Source: Pseudomonadota bacterium (lineage in GTDB: Bacteria; Pseudomonadota; Gammaproteobacteria; Burkholderiales; Thiobacillaceae). From it: DNA of 43,209 nt. The notes under the pieces were generated by a model that ran no database searches, was not told the DNA's origin, and worked only from the letters and a program-made list of their open reading frames with translations. Location: contig JAUYFG010000072.1 of assembly GCA_030690985.1 (NCBI GenBank), positions 1-43,209 of the forward strand, written 5' to 3'. Below, one piece after another: positions 21,348 to 34,100 of the stretch (positions within the stretch are counted from its first letter, which is position 1; each line of letters begins with the position of its first letter). A program made the position numbers and the translations under genes.

Positions 21348-22926
21348 TCCCGGCCTGAACGCGGTGGCAGTGCCGGAAACATTCTGGCGCTCGCTCGGCC
21401 ACCTCAACAGCTTCCGCGTCTTCCTGGCGATTGCCCTGGGCATTGCCGGGATGCTGGCGGATCAGACCTTTCACCGCTTTGAATATCCCAGGCTGTTCCA
21501 GGCGACCTGTGCGGTTTACTTGCTGGTTGCGCTGCTTTTTCGCAGTCCCTTGTTGGCGCGGCGCGAGGGATTCGAGCGTCAGGTGGGGCGCCAGGCGCTG
21601 GTCGATATTGTCTGCATCACGCTGCTGATGCAGCTTTCCGGCGGCAATTCCAGCGGCGTCGGCCTCTTGTTGATCGTTACCCTGGCCGCCGCCGGCATGT
21701 TGTCGGAAACCCGCATGGTGCTGTTCTGGTCGGCGGCCGCCACCCTGGCCGTGCTGGGCGAACAGATCGTTCAGGCCATGGCATTCGACGGCAGTGCCGG
21801 TGGATTTGCCCGGGCCGGTTTTCTCTCTCTCGGCTTGTTCGCGTCGGCGCTGCTTTCCCATACGCTGGCCAAGGGCGCGCTGCTGGCCTCGTGGGAGGCG
21901 CGGGACAAGAGTCGGCAGGCGGAGAGCATGGCGCGCATCAACGAGCGGGTGATCCAGGAGTTGCCCTATGCGGTGATGGTGGTGAACGGTGATGGCGAGG
22001 TGCTGCAACACAATGCCCAGGCCGCCGAAGTACTCGATGTGCGCTTCTTCGCCCATTGCGGGCTCGGGCATTGTTCGCCGTATCTGGCGGAATGGTGGCC
22101 ACGCTGGTGTGCCGGCGAGGCACTGCCCGCACATCCGTTTCAGGTCGGCCGCGAGGGTCGGCGCCTGCGCGCGCGTTTCATCGAACTGGAAGCAAGCCGA
22201 CGCGAAGGCGCCGTGGTGGTGCTGGAAGACATGACCGAACTGGAGGTACGGGCGCAACGCATGAAGCTGGCCTCCCTGGGTTTGCTCACCGCCAACCTGG
22301 CACACGAGATACGCAATCCGCTTTCGGCCATTCGCCATGCCGCAGGTTTGCTCAAGGAAGACGCCCAGAGCGCGCACAGTGCCGTGGCCGAAAAGCTCTC
22401 CGGCATCATCGACAGCAATGCCGAGCGCCTGAACTGGTTGGTGGAGGATGTGCTGGCCCTCAACCGTCGTGATCGACTGACCCGTGAAGCGCTGTCTTTG
22501 GTGGCCTGGCTGAATGTCTTTGTCGAGCAGTTGGCGCAGCGGGAGGAGATGCCACGAGATTTCGTGGTGGTTCATGTAGTTGGCGACCCTGTCATCTGTT
22601 TCGACGTCGCCCATCTGGAGCAGATTTTATGGAACCTGCTGCGCAACGCCTTGCGTTATTGCCTGAAGCAGCCCGGCAGCATTCGCATCCGGGCGGTGGT
22701 GGGGCAGACGAAAGTGGATGTGGATGTAGGCAACGATGGGCCAGGCATTCCGACCGCGTTGCAATCGCGCCTGTTCGAGCCGTTCTACACCACCGACAAG
22801 GTGGGCAGCGGACTCGGCTTGTACATTGCGCGCGAATTGGCGGAGGCCAATGGCGCCAGCCTGCACTACGTGGATATTCCGGATGGCGCCCTGTTCCGTC
22901 TGTCCTGCCAGGTGGCGCCGTGTTGA
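21322..22926 (+). CDS. pilS: PilS-like sensor histidine kinase
   Basis: Six-TM-like N-terminus, PAS, ANLAHEIRNPLSAIRHAAGLL H-box, HATPase; directly followed by a pilR-like gene. Confidence 0.88.
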   Translation: MNTAVAGADPGLNAVAVPETFWRSLGHLNSFRVFLAIALGIAGMLADQTFHRFEYPRLFQATCAVYLLVALLFRSPLLARREGFERQVGRQALVDIVCITLLMQLSGGNSSGVGLLLIVTLAAAGMLSETRMVLFWSAAATLAVLGEQIVQAMAFDGSAGGFARAGFLSLGLFASALLSHTLAKGALLASWEARDKSRQAESMARINERVIQELPYAVMVVNGDGEVLQHNAQAAEVLDVRFFAHCGLGHCSPYLAEWWPRWCAGEALPAHPFQVGREGRRLRARFIELEASRREGAVVVLEDMTELEVRAQRMKLASLGLLTANLAHEIRNPLSAIRHAAGLLKEDAQSAHSAVAEKLSGIIDSNAERLNWLVEDVLALNRRDRLTREALSLVAWLNVFVEQLAQREEMPRDFVVVHVVGDPVICFDVAHLEQILWNLLRNALRYCLKQPGSIRIRAVVGQTKVDVDVGNDGPGIPTALQSRLFEPFYTTDKVGSGLGLYIARELAEANGASLHYVDIPDGALFRLSCQVAPC

Positions 22927-22944
22927 TCGGGAGCGACTTGCACC

Positions 22945-24278
<1,334 letters not shown>

Positions 24279-24282
<4 letters not shown>

Positions 24283-24331
24283 GGTGCGCCGTGCGCACCA
24301 TCGTGTGATCGGTGCGCACGGCGCACCCTAC
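24279..24331. repeat. REP doublet, GTAGGGTGCGCCGTGCGCACC family
   Basis: GTAGGGTGCGCCGTGCGCACC...GGTGCGCACGGCGCACCCTAC. Confidence 0.92.
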
Positions 24332-24354
24332 CGGTTGTGGCCGTGGTTTCCGCC

Positions 24355-25806
24355 TCACCCCCCATGTTTCTCCACCACCATCCGGTCGATCAGTTCCATC
24401 ACTTCCCGGCTGGCGTCTTCGGCTTCCTGCATGGCGGTGAACATGGCCTGTTGCACGCCCAGGTTCTTTTCCCAGCCTTTGTCGAGGTAACTCAACATCT
24501 TGTGCGCGTTGGCGTGGACGCGGGCGTGCGGGGCGGCCAGGGCGGCGTAGGCGCGGGTTCCGCCGAATTCCGCGCGGCCCTCGGCTTCGTACCACTGGCC
24601 CAGCCGGCAGTGGTGATGGTCTACCGATACCGCCTCGGTGTAGGTGCGTTCGCCGCCGCTGTTCAGGGCCATGTAGGCGCGCTGTTTGTAGATGACGTGA
24701 TCCACCTTCACCAGTGAAGCGAAACTCATGTCCTGGGCGCGCGCGGAGCGCCCCTGGGTCTCCCGCGCCGAGTTGGCGAAGCCGCCGAAGCGCCCCTCCA
24801 TCTCGCCGATGACACCGCGTGAAGTGGTGGCCATGTCGCGCATGGCATGGGAGTCGTCCAGCATGTGCTGCGCTTCGGCGGTCAGGGTTTCCATGACCCG
24901 GCCGATGGATTCGGATGCCTTGCGGGTGTTTTCCGCCAGCTTGCGTACTTCGTCGGCCACCACCGCGAAGCCGCGTCCCGCCTCGCCGGCGCGTGCGGCT
25001 TCGATGGCGGCGTTGAGCGCTAATAGATTGGTCTGCTTGGCGATGGTGGTGATGAGTTGCACCGCATCGGTGATCTCGTGGCTGTGCTCGTTGAGCGCGA
25101 CGATGGAATCCGCCGCCTGGTCGATGCGCCCGCTGATATCGGAAAGTTGTTCCACCACCAGGCTCACCGCCCCCCGGCTTTCCTCGGCCTCCGCCGTGGT
25201 ACGCGTGGCCAGGTCCACGACCTGGCGCATCTCACCGGTGATGTTCTTGAGGTCGTTCTGATTGGACGCGAGGTTGCTCAGCAGATTGCTGGTGTTGAGG
25301 TGGTGTACCTGGGAAATCAACAGGTTGCGCATCTGCCCGCGCTGTTGCTCGGCCATGCCGTCGAGCAGCACGTTATGGCTTTCCAGACCGTGTTTGAAGC
25401 CACCGTGGAGACCGGCCGGGAAGGCTTTGCGATAGAACATGCCATCGATATGCAGGGCGAACGTCGTGGTTTCCTCGCGGAAATAGGTTTCCAGTTGATC
25501 CAGCATGTCGTTCATGTGCCAGCACAGTCGGCCTAGTTCGTCCGTGTCGCCCATGCCCGTGATGCGCTTATCGAATTGGCCCTGGCTGATCTCGGTGGTG
25601 AGTCGGTCGAGTCGTTCGATGGGCGCCAGCCATTGCCGCGCCTTGACCTGGCCCCAGGCGGAAATGGCGATGCCGAGGAGCAGGAAGGTGAGCATCAGCC
25701 AGTCGAAACCGTGCAAGGCCCAGGCGCCGACGATGGTCGCCAGCACCAGAGTGGAAAAGCCCCAGAGCAGGGCCGTGAGCCTAGATTGCAAGGACCAGTT
25801 CGTCAT
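24355..25806 (-). CDS. Methyl-accepting chemotaxis-type protein with C-terminal CZB zinc-binding domain
   Basis: TMs, HAMP-like region, MCP hairpin [40 protein letters not shown] motif [12 protein letters not shown] with flanking His. Confidence 0.92.
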   Translation of the reverse strand: MTNWSLQSRLTALLWGFSTLVLATIVGAWALHGFDWLMLTFLLLGIAISAWGQVKARQWLAPIERLDRLTTEISQGQFDKRITGMGDTDELGRLCWHMNDMLDQLETYFREETTTFALHIDGMFYRKAFPAGLHGGFKHGLESHNVLLDGMAEQQRGQMRNLLISQVHHLNTSNLLSNLASNQNDLKNITGEMRQVVDLATRTTAEAEESRGAVSLVVEQLSDISGRIDQAADSIVALNEHSHEITDAVQLITTIAKQTNLLALNAAIEAARAGEAGRGFAVVADEVRKLAENTRKASESIGRVMETLTAEAQHMLDDSHAMRDMATTSRGVIGEMEGRFGGFANSARETQGRSARAQDMSFASLVKVDHVIYKQRAYMALNSGGERTYTEAVSVDHHHCRLGQWYEAEGRAEFGGTRAYAALAAPHARVHANAHKMLSYLDKGWEKNLGVQQAMFTAMQEAEDASREVMELIDRMVVEKHGG

Positions 25807-26299
25807 AGCTCATCCCTTTTTCGGCCAGCAGATCGGTGAGAATTTTCGTGGAGGCGGCGATGGCGTCACGCGCGCCGGCCTTTTGCTCGGCTTCCAGCAT
25901 CGCGTGATAAAGCCCGGTCACGGTTTTGACCCCGGAAGCCCCGGGTTTGCGCCGCACCGAGAAATAGCCGGTGCCGTTGCCGTTGTGGTCAAGGCTGGGT
26001 GTGACGTTGGTGAACACCCAATAGAAGCTGCCGTCCTTCGCCAGGTTCTTCACATAGGCGTTGCACTCGCGCCCGGTCTGGATGGTGTCCCAGAGCAGCT
26101 TGAACACCGCGCGCGGCATGTCGGGATGGCGAATGATGTTGTGCTGGGCGCCCAGCAGTTCACCCTCGCTGTAGCCCGAAAACTCTATGAATGTTCTGTT
26201 GCCGTAGGTGATGCGGCCTTTCAGGTCGGTCTTGGAGACGATGAAATCGTCTTCACGCATCACCTTTTCCACCGAGGTGGGTGAGATTGAACTTTTCAT
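25781..26299 (-). CDS. Aer-type PAS domain protein
   Basis: [57 protein letters not shown]; 3' end overlaps the MCP gene by 26 bp. Confidence 0.88.
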   Translation of the reverse strand: MKSSISPTSVEKVMREDDFIVSKTDLKGRITYGNRTFIEFSGYSEGELLGAQHNIIRHPDMPRAVFKLLWDTIQTGRECNAYVKNLAKDGSFYWVFTNVTPSLDHNGNGTGYFSVRRKPGASGVKTVTGLYHAMLEAEQKAGARDAIAASTKILTDLLAEKGMSYDELVLAI

Positions 26300-26397
26300 G
26301 CCGGCTCCATCCTTGTGGCGCGGGGAAATCGGCGCCACTCGTCATTGATGCGGTATTAGCGGTTGCGGACGGAAAAAGCTGAAATAAATTCTGCGCC

Positions 26398-26425
26398 GTA
26401 GCGCCGGCGAGGGCGCCGGCGCTAC
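26398..26425. repeat. Short GTAG-bounded palindrome
   Basis: GTAGCGCCGGCgaggGCGCCGGCGCTAC. Confidence 0.85.
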
Positions 26426-26471
26426 GGCGCGAATGATCCTGGATTCCTCGGTCGACCCCACCCCGCCGGCC

Positions 26472-26683
26472 TGGAAGCCGCGTGGATAGAGGCAAGAGGG
26501 TGTGTTTGGCGTTTCACCCATTAGGTGAGCCGAGACCACAGTCGTAGGAGCGGGCTTGCCCGCGATTGGCAGCGCTTTATCGCGGGCAGCGGAGTCGTTG
26601 CCGCTTCAGCGGCTTTACGAATCCGGCGTGCCCCTTGCGGGTGCAAGCCCGCTCCTACGGCATCTTCAACTGCGGGAAATAGG
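26472..26683. repeat. ~210-bp direct repeat copy 1, containing REP-type palindromes (26544-26657)
   Basis: Nearly identical to 34321-34529, starting gga-a-ccgcgtggatagaggca and ending ctgcgggaaa-agg. Confidence 0.95.
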
Positions 26684-26735
26684 ATGATGCGGTTCGCTGC
26701 GCTCACCACATCCTGCATCCTGCCGGTGTGCCCGG

Positions 26736-29700
26736 TCACCGCAACCAGAGTCGCCCGCCACGCGTGGACTGGATCTTCATGCCCTCGGGGGTATTGGCCA
26801 CGGTGTCGGTGACCCGCGCGGTTTCCTCATGCTTGAGCCCGAGCTGGTTGATATGGCCGGTGATGGTGGCGCTGTAACTGGCCTCGAAACGATTCGCCCC
26901 GATGGGCTGGATGGACAAGCCCTGAATCTTGAACTGGATGCGGTCGAACACCCGGAAGCTGTTGGAGAGGGTGTCTTCCAGGTCGCTCAGGTCGGCGTCG
27001 TCGGCCCGCCAGTCCGTGGCCATCATCCGGGTCAGGCTGCCCAGGTTCTTGCTCGAATAAGCCTGGGCGAATGCCTCGTAGAAGCGTTGCACGGCGCCCA
27101 CCTGCTGCATCGCCTTTTCGGCGCGGCTGCGGGCCAGCCAGTCGGCCAGCGCCTGTGCCTGGCCATTCAGGCTGGTGAGGGCGGCATTGACCTGGGCGTT
27201 CTGTCTGGCATAGGCCGAGGCCATGCTGCCGGGGCCGCTGGCGCCGGCCACTTCGCCGGACAGCGCCTCGCCCGCTTCGATGCTGCCGGGCGATGCGAGG
27301 AATTGGCCGACCCGAGCGGAAAGCGCCTGGAGTTGATCGGCCTGGTCCCGCGCCGAGTTCACCTCGCTGTTGACGCTGGCCAGCCGGCCCACGGCCAGGT
27401 TGAAGCCGCGCAGCGCCAGGTCGAGCGGGCTGCCGCTCCAGGTCTTGCCCTTCTTCTGCAGCGGCTCGTAGATCGCCATGACCTCCTTGCGCACCCCGGC
27501 GATCTGCGCGGCGAAGCCGGAACGCGACAGTTGCGCCCAGCCGCTGTTGCTCGCCACCCGTTCACTGAGCTTGTCGATCTGCTTCGCTTCGCGCACCGCA
27601 TTGCGGACGTTCTCGATCATGGGGTTGACCAGGGCCAGGTACTTTTCCGCCAGCGGGATGTATTTCTCCATGAGGGGAATCATGCCGTAGCTGGATTCAC
27701 CGAAATCGGCCGGATCGGGGAGCACCAGTTGATTCAGGCTCTGCCCGTCGGCGAAGTAGTAGGAGAACTGGCTGCTCGACCACCAGGCATCCCACCACAG
27801 GCGTTCGAACACTTCCTTGAACACCTGGCCTTCCTCCAGGAGCATGGCCTGTTCCGGCAGGAGGTTCTGAATGGAACTGCGCATCCTGGCCAGCCGGCTG
27901 CTCATGGCAGCGTAGGCGTCTTCCGCCTGCTTGCGCCCGTTCTGGAAAGCCTCGCGGGCGTTGTCGATGGCGGCGACCTGACGGCCCATGTTCTTGCGCA
28001 GTTCTTCCACTCCCTTGCGATCCAGGACATGGAGCGCCTTCGTCGGGTTGTAGGTGGGTTCGCCCATCACCAGGGTGCGGGCATAGGCCTCCAGTTTCTT
28101 TTCGTCGGCGAATTCCTGGACCATCCTTTCCAGCTCGCGCATACCCTCGTGGCTGATCTGGTAGAGGGAAAGGAAATCACGCACCCGGCTGCCCGAGACG
28201 TCGAGCTGGTGGGGGTCGTAGGCGCGCATCGCGGTGCGGCGCGCTTCCAGGGCGGCGCGCCCCAGGCGCACGATCTCCTCCTCGCCGGCCATGATCGGGG
28301 CGGCAGTACGCGCCTTCATCAGGGCTTCCAGAAGCATCTCCTGGTATTCCTTCGCCTTTTCCTGGTTGGCTTCCACCGCGCTCTGAAAGGATTCGTCGAA
28401 ACCGTGCAGCCACCTCAGGTCGCTTTCGGGAGAGGAGCGGCCATTGGCGTAGCGGACGTGCCAGTCGTAGCAGCCCCACAGGGCGCGTTTTTTCATGAGT
28501 CGCTGATCCAGGCTGGGGGTGCGCCCGCTCAGTGCCCGCGCCGCACCGGTCTCATTGCTGGCCAGGCGTTCGCTGTCAGTGACGCGATCTTTCGCGTCTT
28601 CCAGCATTTTCAGCCACTCGGCATAACGCCGGCCGGCGCCCGTGAGCCCGCCTATCGGCGCCATGACCGGGAGGGACCAGTTCCGCCTCCAGTGGATGTC
28701 GCCCCAGATCAAATTGGCCAGGCTGGCGCCGTCCCTTGCCGAAGTGGCGAATGTCCGCTCTTGGCCCTGGATGAACAGGGTGCTTGCCCGCAGCGCATCC
28801 AGGTCGTTGTTGAAGCTGCTCACCGGCCCGTCGCGCTCGGCCGCCAGCATCTGGTTGATGGTCTTCTGGGCACTGTCGATGGCGTTGCGATAGGCCGTAT
28901 GTTCGGCAGTCACGTAGGCATGGTACGCGCGCCATGCGGCCGCGCAGGCATCCGAAGAAGAACCGCTGCACGCCCCCCACAGGCGGTTGAAGGCGGTGGA
29001 GGCCCGCTGGTAGTAGGTGCGACTGGCGCCGTTGTGGCCGGCGGCGTGGCGCTGGGAATGCTCATGGCAACCGATCTGGTTGTCGGACAGGGATTGCAGG
29101 GCGCGCACCATTTCCTGGCCGCCGGCGGCGTAGTCGCGGGCGGCATTCATGTCCACCGTGGCCGGCTCCGGCAGGGGCGGGATGGCCTGGCGCTTGATCT
29201 GTTCCTGCGCTTCGATCTGGCGTTCCACGTCATGCAGTTCGGTCGGAATCCGCTTGGTATCCAGACGCAGGTTGGGGGTCAGTTGCGCCAGGTCGCGCAG
29301 CACGCCGTCCATCTCGGCGAGGATTTCCTCCAGTTCGGTGATCGCCGGGGCTATCGCTTCGAGGATGAAGGTGACCTTGCCGGTCACCACGGATTTCGAT
29401 TCGGCGATGACTTCCGGGGTGTTTTCAAAGCGTTGCACCCAGGTGTTCTCGGCCATCCCGCGCACCACCAACTGATCGGCCACCTCTTGCGGCGTCATGC
29501 TGTAGGCCGCCTGCAATTGCCGCAGCTTGGGCGAGAGCGATTTCACCTTGCTGTCGAGCTTGTTCAGGCGGGCGGGGATGCTGCCGCTGGTATTCATCGC
29601 GTTGTAGACCTGGTCGGTGACGAAGCTGGCGGTGGCGATGAAGGCGCTGCTGCCGGGGTTGACCTTCTGCAACACATCGAAAGTGGCCCCCATGCTGCCG

Positions 29701-29963
29701 GCGAAGGCGTTCCACATCTGGAAGCCGCGCACCCGGAGTTTTTCCCGCTGGAGTTTTTCCACCTGGGTGGCCACCTCGCTGCGCTGGGTCCGCAGGGTTG
29801 CGTACTTCCCTTCGACGGCGGCCAGGGCCGCGCGGGCCTTGGTCTCTTCGGCCTTGAGCTTGGCCGCGCGTACCCGCAGTTCGGCGACCGGGTCGTAATC
29901 TGCGGCAGCCAGCGGGAGGGCCAGCAGGGCGAAGACAAACAGGGTGGCGAGGGCGCGTTTCAT
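26736..29963 (-). CDS. Large exported helical protein (1075 aa), paralog of 31178-34318; C-terminal NTF2/SnoaL-like domain
   Basis: Signal peptide MKRALATLFVFALLALPLAAA; ATGA overlap with upstream gene; C-terminal similarity to 31178-34318 product. Confidence 0.88.
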   Translation of the reverse strand: MKRALATLFVFALLALPLAAADYDPVAELRVRAAKLKAEETKARAALAAVEGKYATLRTQRSEVATQVEKLQREKLRVRGFQMWNAFAGSMGATFDVLQKVNPGSSAFIATASFVTDQVYNAMNTSGSIPARLNKLDSKVKSLSPKLRQLQAAYSMTPQEVADQLVVRGMAENTWVQRFENTPEVIAESKSVVTGKVTFILEAIAPAITELEEILAEMDGVLRDLAQLTPNLRLDTKRIPTELHDVERQIEAQEQIKRQAIPPLPEPATVDMNAARDYAAGGQEMVRALQSLSDNQIGCHEHSQRHAAGHNGASRTYYQRASTAFNRLWGACSGSSSDACAAAWRAYHAYVTAEHTAYRNAIDSAQKTINQMLAAERDGPVSSFNNDLDALRASTLFIQGQERTFATSARDGASLANLIWGDIHWRRNWSLPVMAPIGGLTGAGRRYAEWLKMLEDAKDRVTDSERLASNETGAARALSGRTPSLDQRLMKKRALWGCYDWHVRYANGRSSPESDLRWLHGFDESFQSAVEANQEKAKEYQEMLLEALMKARTAAPIMAGEEEIVRLGRAALEARRTAMRAYDPHQLDVSGSRVRDFLSLYQISHEGMRELERMVQEFADEKKLEAYARTLVMGEPTYNPTKALHVLDRKGVEELRKNMGRQVAAIDNAREAFQNGRKQAEDAYAAMSSRLARMRSSIQNLLPEQAMLLEEGQVFKEVFERLWWDAWWSSSQFSYYFADGQSLNQLVLPDPADFGESSYGMIPLMEKYIPLAEKYLALVNPMIENVRNAVREAKQIDKLSERVASNSGWAQLSRSGFAAQIAGVRKEVMAIYEPLQKKGKTWSGSPLDLALRGFNLAVGRLASVNSEVNSARDQADQLQALSARVGQFLASPGSIEAGEALSGEVAGASGPGSMASAYARQNAQVNAALTSLNGQAQALADWLARSRAEKAMQQVGAVQRFYEAFAQAYSSKNLGSLTRMMATDWRADDADLSDLEDTLSNSFRVFDRIQFKIQGLSIQPIGANRFEASYSATITGHINQLGLKHEETARVTDTVANTPEGMKIQSTRGGRLWLR

Positions 29964-30694
29964 GGCTGTTTCTCCTTGCGGGCCTTTTCCTCTTTCTCCA
30001 CAGCCTCACGAATCCTGGCCGCATCCTGATCCACGATCGGCGGCGCGATCCTGGGTGCGGTCGAAGGGCCGGTGGCCAGACGCAGGCTGTCGATCTGCCG
30101 GTGCCAGCCCTGAATTGCCCGGCCCAGGCTGGCCGCCAGGCTCTGGGTCTGGACCAGCAGGGGGAACATGGGCGGCAGCACGGCCTCGCCGGCGGCCTGC
30201 AAGGCCTGGACCCGCTTGAACGGAATGGCGTCGGCGGCCGCCCTGGGGTCCGGCTTCAGCGCCGCATCCAGTTTGGCGAGGGCGCCGGCCAGCTTGCCGT
30301 AGCCCTTGTCCAGGCCGGCGGGCACGGCCAGTTCGGCGGTCTTCCAGAAGGGCAGTCGCACGACCTCGGCCAGGTCATCCAGCCCGGCGCGCAAGCCGAC
30401 CGCGTCGTATTTCGCGATGGCCAGGTCGAGTGCCGCGTGGTCATGGGCGAGAAAGGCCTCGCTGCGCAGATCCTGCAAGGTACGCGCCGCCGTGCTCACC
30501 CTGTCCTGGCCCTGGCGCAGGCGCGCGGCCAGTTTCTCGCCTTCGCCCAGGCGCGCTTCCAGCACTGCCAGCAAGGCCTTGGGGTCAGGCGATTCACTCA
30601 CCGAGGCCGGGCTGACCGGCTTGCGTTCGGCCGCCAGGGCGGGCGCGGCCAGACTGAGTGCGAGCAGGAGGGTGACGAGGGAAGAATGGGACAT
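29960..30694 (-). CDS. Exported helical protein (244 aa)
   Basis: Signal peptide MSHSSLVTLLLALSLAAPALAA; tightly packed in operon. Confidence 0.85.
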   Translation of the reverse strand: MSHSSLVTLLLALSLAAPALAAERKPVSPASVSESPDPKALLAVLEARLGEGEKLAARLRQGQDRVSTAARTLQDLRSEAFLAHDHAALDLAIAKYDAVGLRAGLDDLAEVVRLPFWKTAELAVPAGLDKGYGKLAGALAKLDAALKPDPRAAADAIPFKRVQALQAAGEAVLPPMFPLLVQTQSLAASLGRAIQGWHRQIDSLRLATGPSTAPRIAPPIVDQDAARIREAVEKEEKARKEKQP

Positions 30695-30709
30695 GGGAAC
30701 CTCGCAGGG

Positions 30710-31135
30710 CTAGAACAACCGGTCGCCTGACATATGCAGGATGCGATAGGAACGGCCTTGCGGCTTGAGGGTGAATTCACTCACGCCCTGGGCCTTTCTC
30801 GGGGTGCCGGTCTTGTCCACCCAGGCCTTGTTCCAGCGCACCTGGGCATTGACCAGACCGTCGTTCTCCAGCACCCGGTTGACGACGAACTGGAGGTCGG
30901 TGAGTTGTTCGTTGCGGAAGCGGTCTTCCATGCGGTTGCGCAACTCGCCGTAGCCTTCGTAATAAGCCGGGGAGAAGAAGCGTTCGACCCGCGACCAGGT
31001 GCCGGCCTGGAGGCCCTGTTTCAATCCGTCCAGGTTCTGCGCCACCCGCTCGTGGTGGTCGATTCGATCCGTAACTTCGCCGGCACACGCGGTGAGCGTG
31101 AGGAGCAGAAGGGCGGCTAGGTGTTTGGCGATCAT
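30710..31135 (-). CDS. Small lipoprotein (141 aa), NTF2-like
   Basis: Signal peptide with lipobox LTAC; alpha+beta pattern resembling the C-terminal domain of the large proteins. Confidence 0.85.
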   Translation of the reverse strand: MIAKHLAALLLLTLTACAGEVTDRIDHHERVAQNLDGLKQGLQAGTWSRVERFFSPAYYEGYGELRNRMEDRFRNEQLTDLQFVVNRVLENDGLVNAQVRWNKAWVDKTGTPRKAQGVSEFTLKPQGRSYRILHMSGDRLF

Positions 31136-31177
31136 GATGGCGTCTCCTGGTAACGGTTGCTGGTCTGGCCTGCGCGG

Positions 31178-34100
31178 TCAGCGCAGCCACAATTGGCCAC
31201 CCCGGGTCGAGCTGATGCGCGCGCCCTCCGGGCCGACGCTGACAATATCCTCCACTTGCGAGGATTCCTGGTGCTTCAAGCCGCTTTGCTGAATCTCGCC
31301 GCTGAGAGTCACGCCGTAGCTCACCGAATAGCGGTCGTCGCCGAGGGCGCGGATCTGCATGCCCTGGATCAGAAACCGGATGCGGTCGAAAACCCGGAAG
31401 CTGTTGCCGAGGATGTCTTCGAGATCGTTGCGATCGGAGCCGTCGCCGGCCTTCCAGTCGCGCGCCATGAGTCGGGTGAGTCGGCCGACATCACGGGCCT
31501 GGTAGGCGGCGGCGAACTCGGCGTAGAGCTTGTGCACGGCCGTCTCGCCGCCGCGTGCCCGCCAGGCGTCGATGCGTTGCCGCAGACCGCTTATCTGGTC
31601 GAGCAGACCGGCGATGTTGCCGGAACCGCGCAACGAACTCGCCTCACTGCCGCCTTGCAGAGGCTCAGCCAGATAGCGCAGCCAATCGCCTGCGACGGCC
31701 GCCCCGCCCTGCGTCTCGGGGTGAGCAAGATAGGCTTCGCCGCCCTTGAGCAGTTGCACCAGGGTTTCGCTCACATGCATCACCCGTTCCCGCAGGGTGA
31801 CGCGGCTGGCGAGGTCGTGGAGGCGGTTCATGACGTCCCGCGCCAGTTTGCCGAAGGGCGCGGCCGGGTCGATGCGGCGATGGCCGTTCATCGAGGCCAC
31901 TTTCTGCAAACGCAGCAACTCGTTCATCTGCGTGGCGTGCCATTCGGAGAAGCCGGCCGTGCGCGCGGCCCGGCCATCGCCTTCCGTTTCCACCTGCTCG
32001 TGCAATTTCTTCAGGTCGCCATAGAGCGGGAAGGTCCACGGCTGCATCGGCCCGATGATGGCGTGGTATTGCGCCGCGACCTTGGCATAGCGCTCGAACT
32101 GCTCGAAGACGCCGAGCGTGGGGTCGGGCAGGTCGTTGGGGACGACATACCCGTCTGGATGGAAGACGACCGGCGTTCCCGGCCCGGCATCGTGGCCGAT
32201 GACGGCGGCCAGCCCGCTTCTCAGGCTACCCACCCGGCTGGCTATCCGCTCCTGGATGCGTTTCGTCTCGTGGTAGAGGTCGCGGTATTCGCCCTGGTTG
32301 GCGATGCGTGCGGCCCCGGTCTTGCTCAGACGCTCCTTGATCTGCGCCAGCATGTCGGCGTCGTGGATGGTCTTGGGATTCGGGTTGTAGCCGGGTTGGC
32401 TGCCGCCCTGTTCCAGGGCGAAGGCGATGGCGAAGTCGATGTCCTTCAGCTTCGGCAACGCGGCCTCGATCTCCTTGATGGCCTGGTCCTGGATGCCGTA
32501 GCGCTTCAGCAGCGACCACAAGGGATAGGGGTCGAGGCCGTAGTTGAGGCTGCCGCCGGCGGCTCGCGCCGCTTCACCCAGGCGGCGCGCCTGCTCCTCG
32601 CCGCCGCCCACGAGTTCCAGGATGCCGCGTTCCGCCGCAAGCAGGCTGACCACCCGGGTGGCGTTGCTCTGTTCCTTCTGTATCCAGTCGAGGATGCTCA
32701 CCACCCGCCGGGCGCCGTCATCCGCCACCGGCGGATAGGTGGCGGCGAAACGGCGCAGGTGGATCCAGTCGTGGTTGAGCTCCCTGCCCGCCACGCAGCC
32801 CCAATAGTGGCGGTGCGGTTCCAGGGTTTTCGCGAGATCCCCGGCATCGCTCGCCAACTGTCGGCCGATCCGGTCGGAGGAGGCCGCCTTGTCGGCTTGC
32901 AGCCGGGTCTCGCGCGACCAGCTCTGCGCTTGTTCCAGCTGGCTTTGCGCATAAAAAAGGTTGGTGTAGGTGTAAGAGCGCAGCCCCTCCAGGTTCAGGC
33001 CGAAGGACTCGGGAACGAACCAGTTCTCCGCCACCACCGGGGAAAAGTTCAGGGAATAGGCATAGATGCTGGTGGCCAGGTCATTGCCGGCGTAGCGCCC
33101 CCCCTCCACTTCCAGCCAGGTCTTGTCCCAGTAATCGTTGGGAATGCTCAGCGGGGTGTGCTGCCAGACATCGAGGCGCTTGAGAAAACCCGCGACAGGC
33201 CCCTCGCGGGTGGCCCTGAAATCCTCCGCAAGCGATGTCAGGGTGCCGTTGACCTGGCTTTCATAGGCCTGGCCTACGGTCGCCCTCGTGCTGGCACAGC
33301 CCGGACTGTCCCAGCTGACATGGCGGCAGGCGTCGTTGATGCGTTCGCTGCGGTAGCGTGCGGCGCCAGAGTGCGCATTGCCGACGTTGGTGTCATAGCC
33401 ATTGCAGTCGATCTTGTTGTCCTTGAGGGCGACCAGGGCGCCGCGCATCTTTTCGGCGGCGCTGGAGAAGTCGTAACTGGCGTTGCTCACCCAGGTCACC
33501 GGCGTGGTGGGTGGGGCCTTGGAGACCTGGACCAGGGTGCGGGTGACTTCGAGGTTGCGCTCCCAGGAGCGGATGCCTTCTTCCGCGCCCTTTTCATATC
33601 TTTCCAGTAGCTCGATGGTGCCGAGGATCTGCTGCTGCTTGGCCAGCAGGGCGGCCTTCAGTTGCTCCAGGGCCTGTTCTGCAGCGGTGCCGTCGCGGAG
33701 GAGAAACTGGGCACGCTTCAGGGCCACCAGTTCGTCGCTGAGCTTGTTGCCGGCCAGGGTTTTCTGCAGCCAGCCGCGATTCGCCACTTGTTCCGCGAAA
33801 CCGGGGTCTTCGGCGAAGATGCGTCGCTCGATGCCGGGGTCGTCCAGGGCCAGGGCCTCGTTGAACTTGCGCACCGCCTGCACCGAATCGAGACCCAGCT
33901 TCGGCAGAACCACGCTGACCGAGGTATCGAACAGGCCGGGGTGGTTGTTGCGCAGATATTCCGAGGCAAGGTCGGTGGCGATGCTGGTGCCCACCTCGGC
34001 CAGGGTTTCCGGGGCGTTGACGGCGGTGATGTTGAGGCCGGTGGAAATCACCAGCATGGCCTTGTTGCGCGCGTCGATCATGCGGATGCGGCGCAGGTGC

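Noticed and set aside
26829-30029. 1066-aa plus-strand ORF antisense to the 1075-aa gene
   Set aside because: Shadow ORF typical of GC-rich coding DNA; low-complexity His/Gln/Gly/Ala composition, while the opposite strand has a signal peptide, operon context and a paralog.
31157-33610. 817-aa plus-strand ORF antisense to the 1046-aa gene
   Set aside because: Same shadow-ORF reasoning; no start context or recognisable domain.
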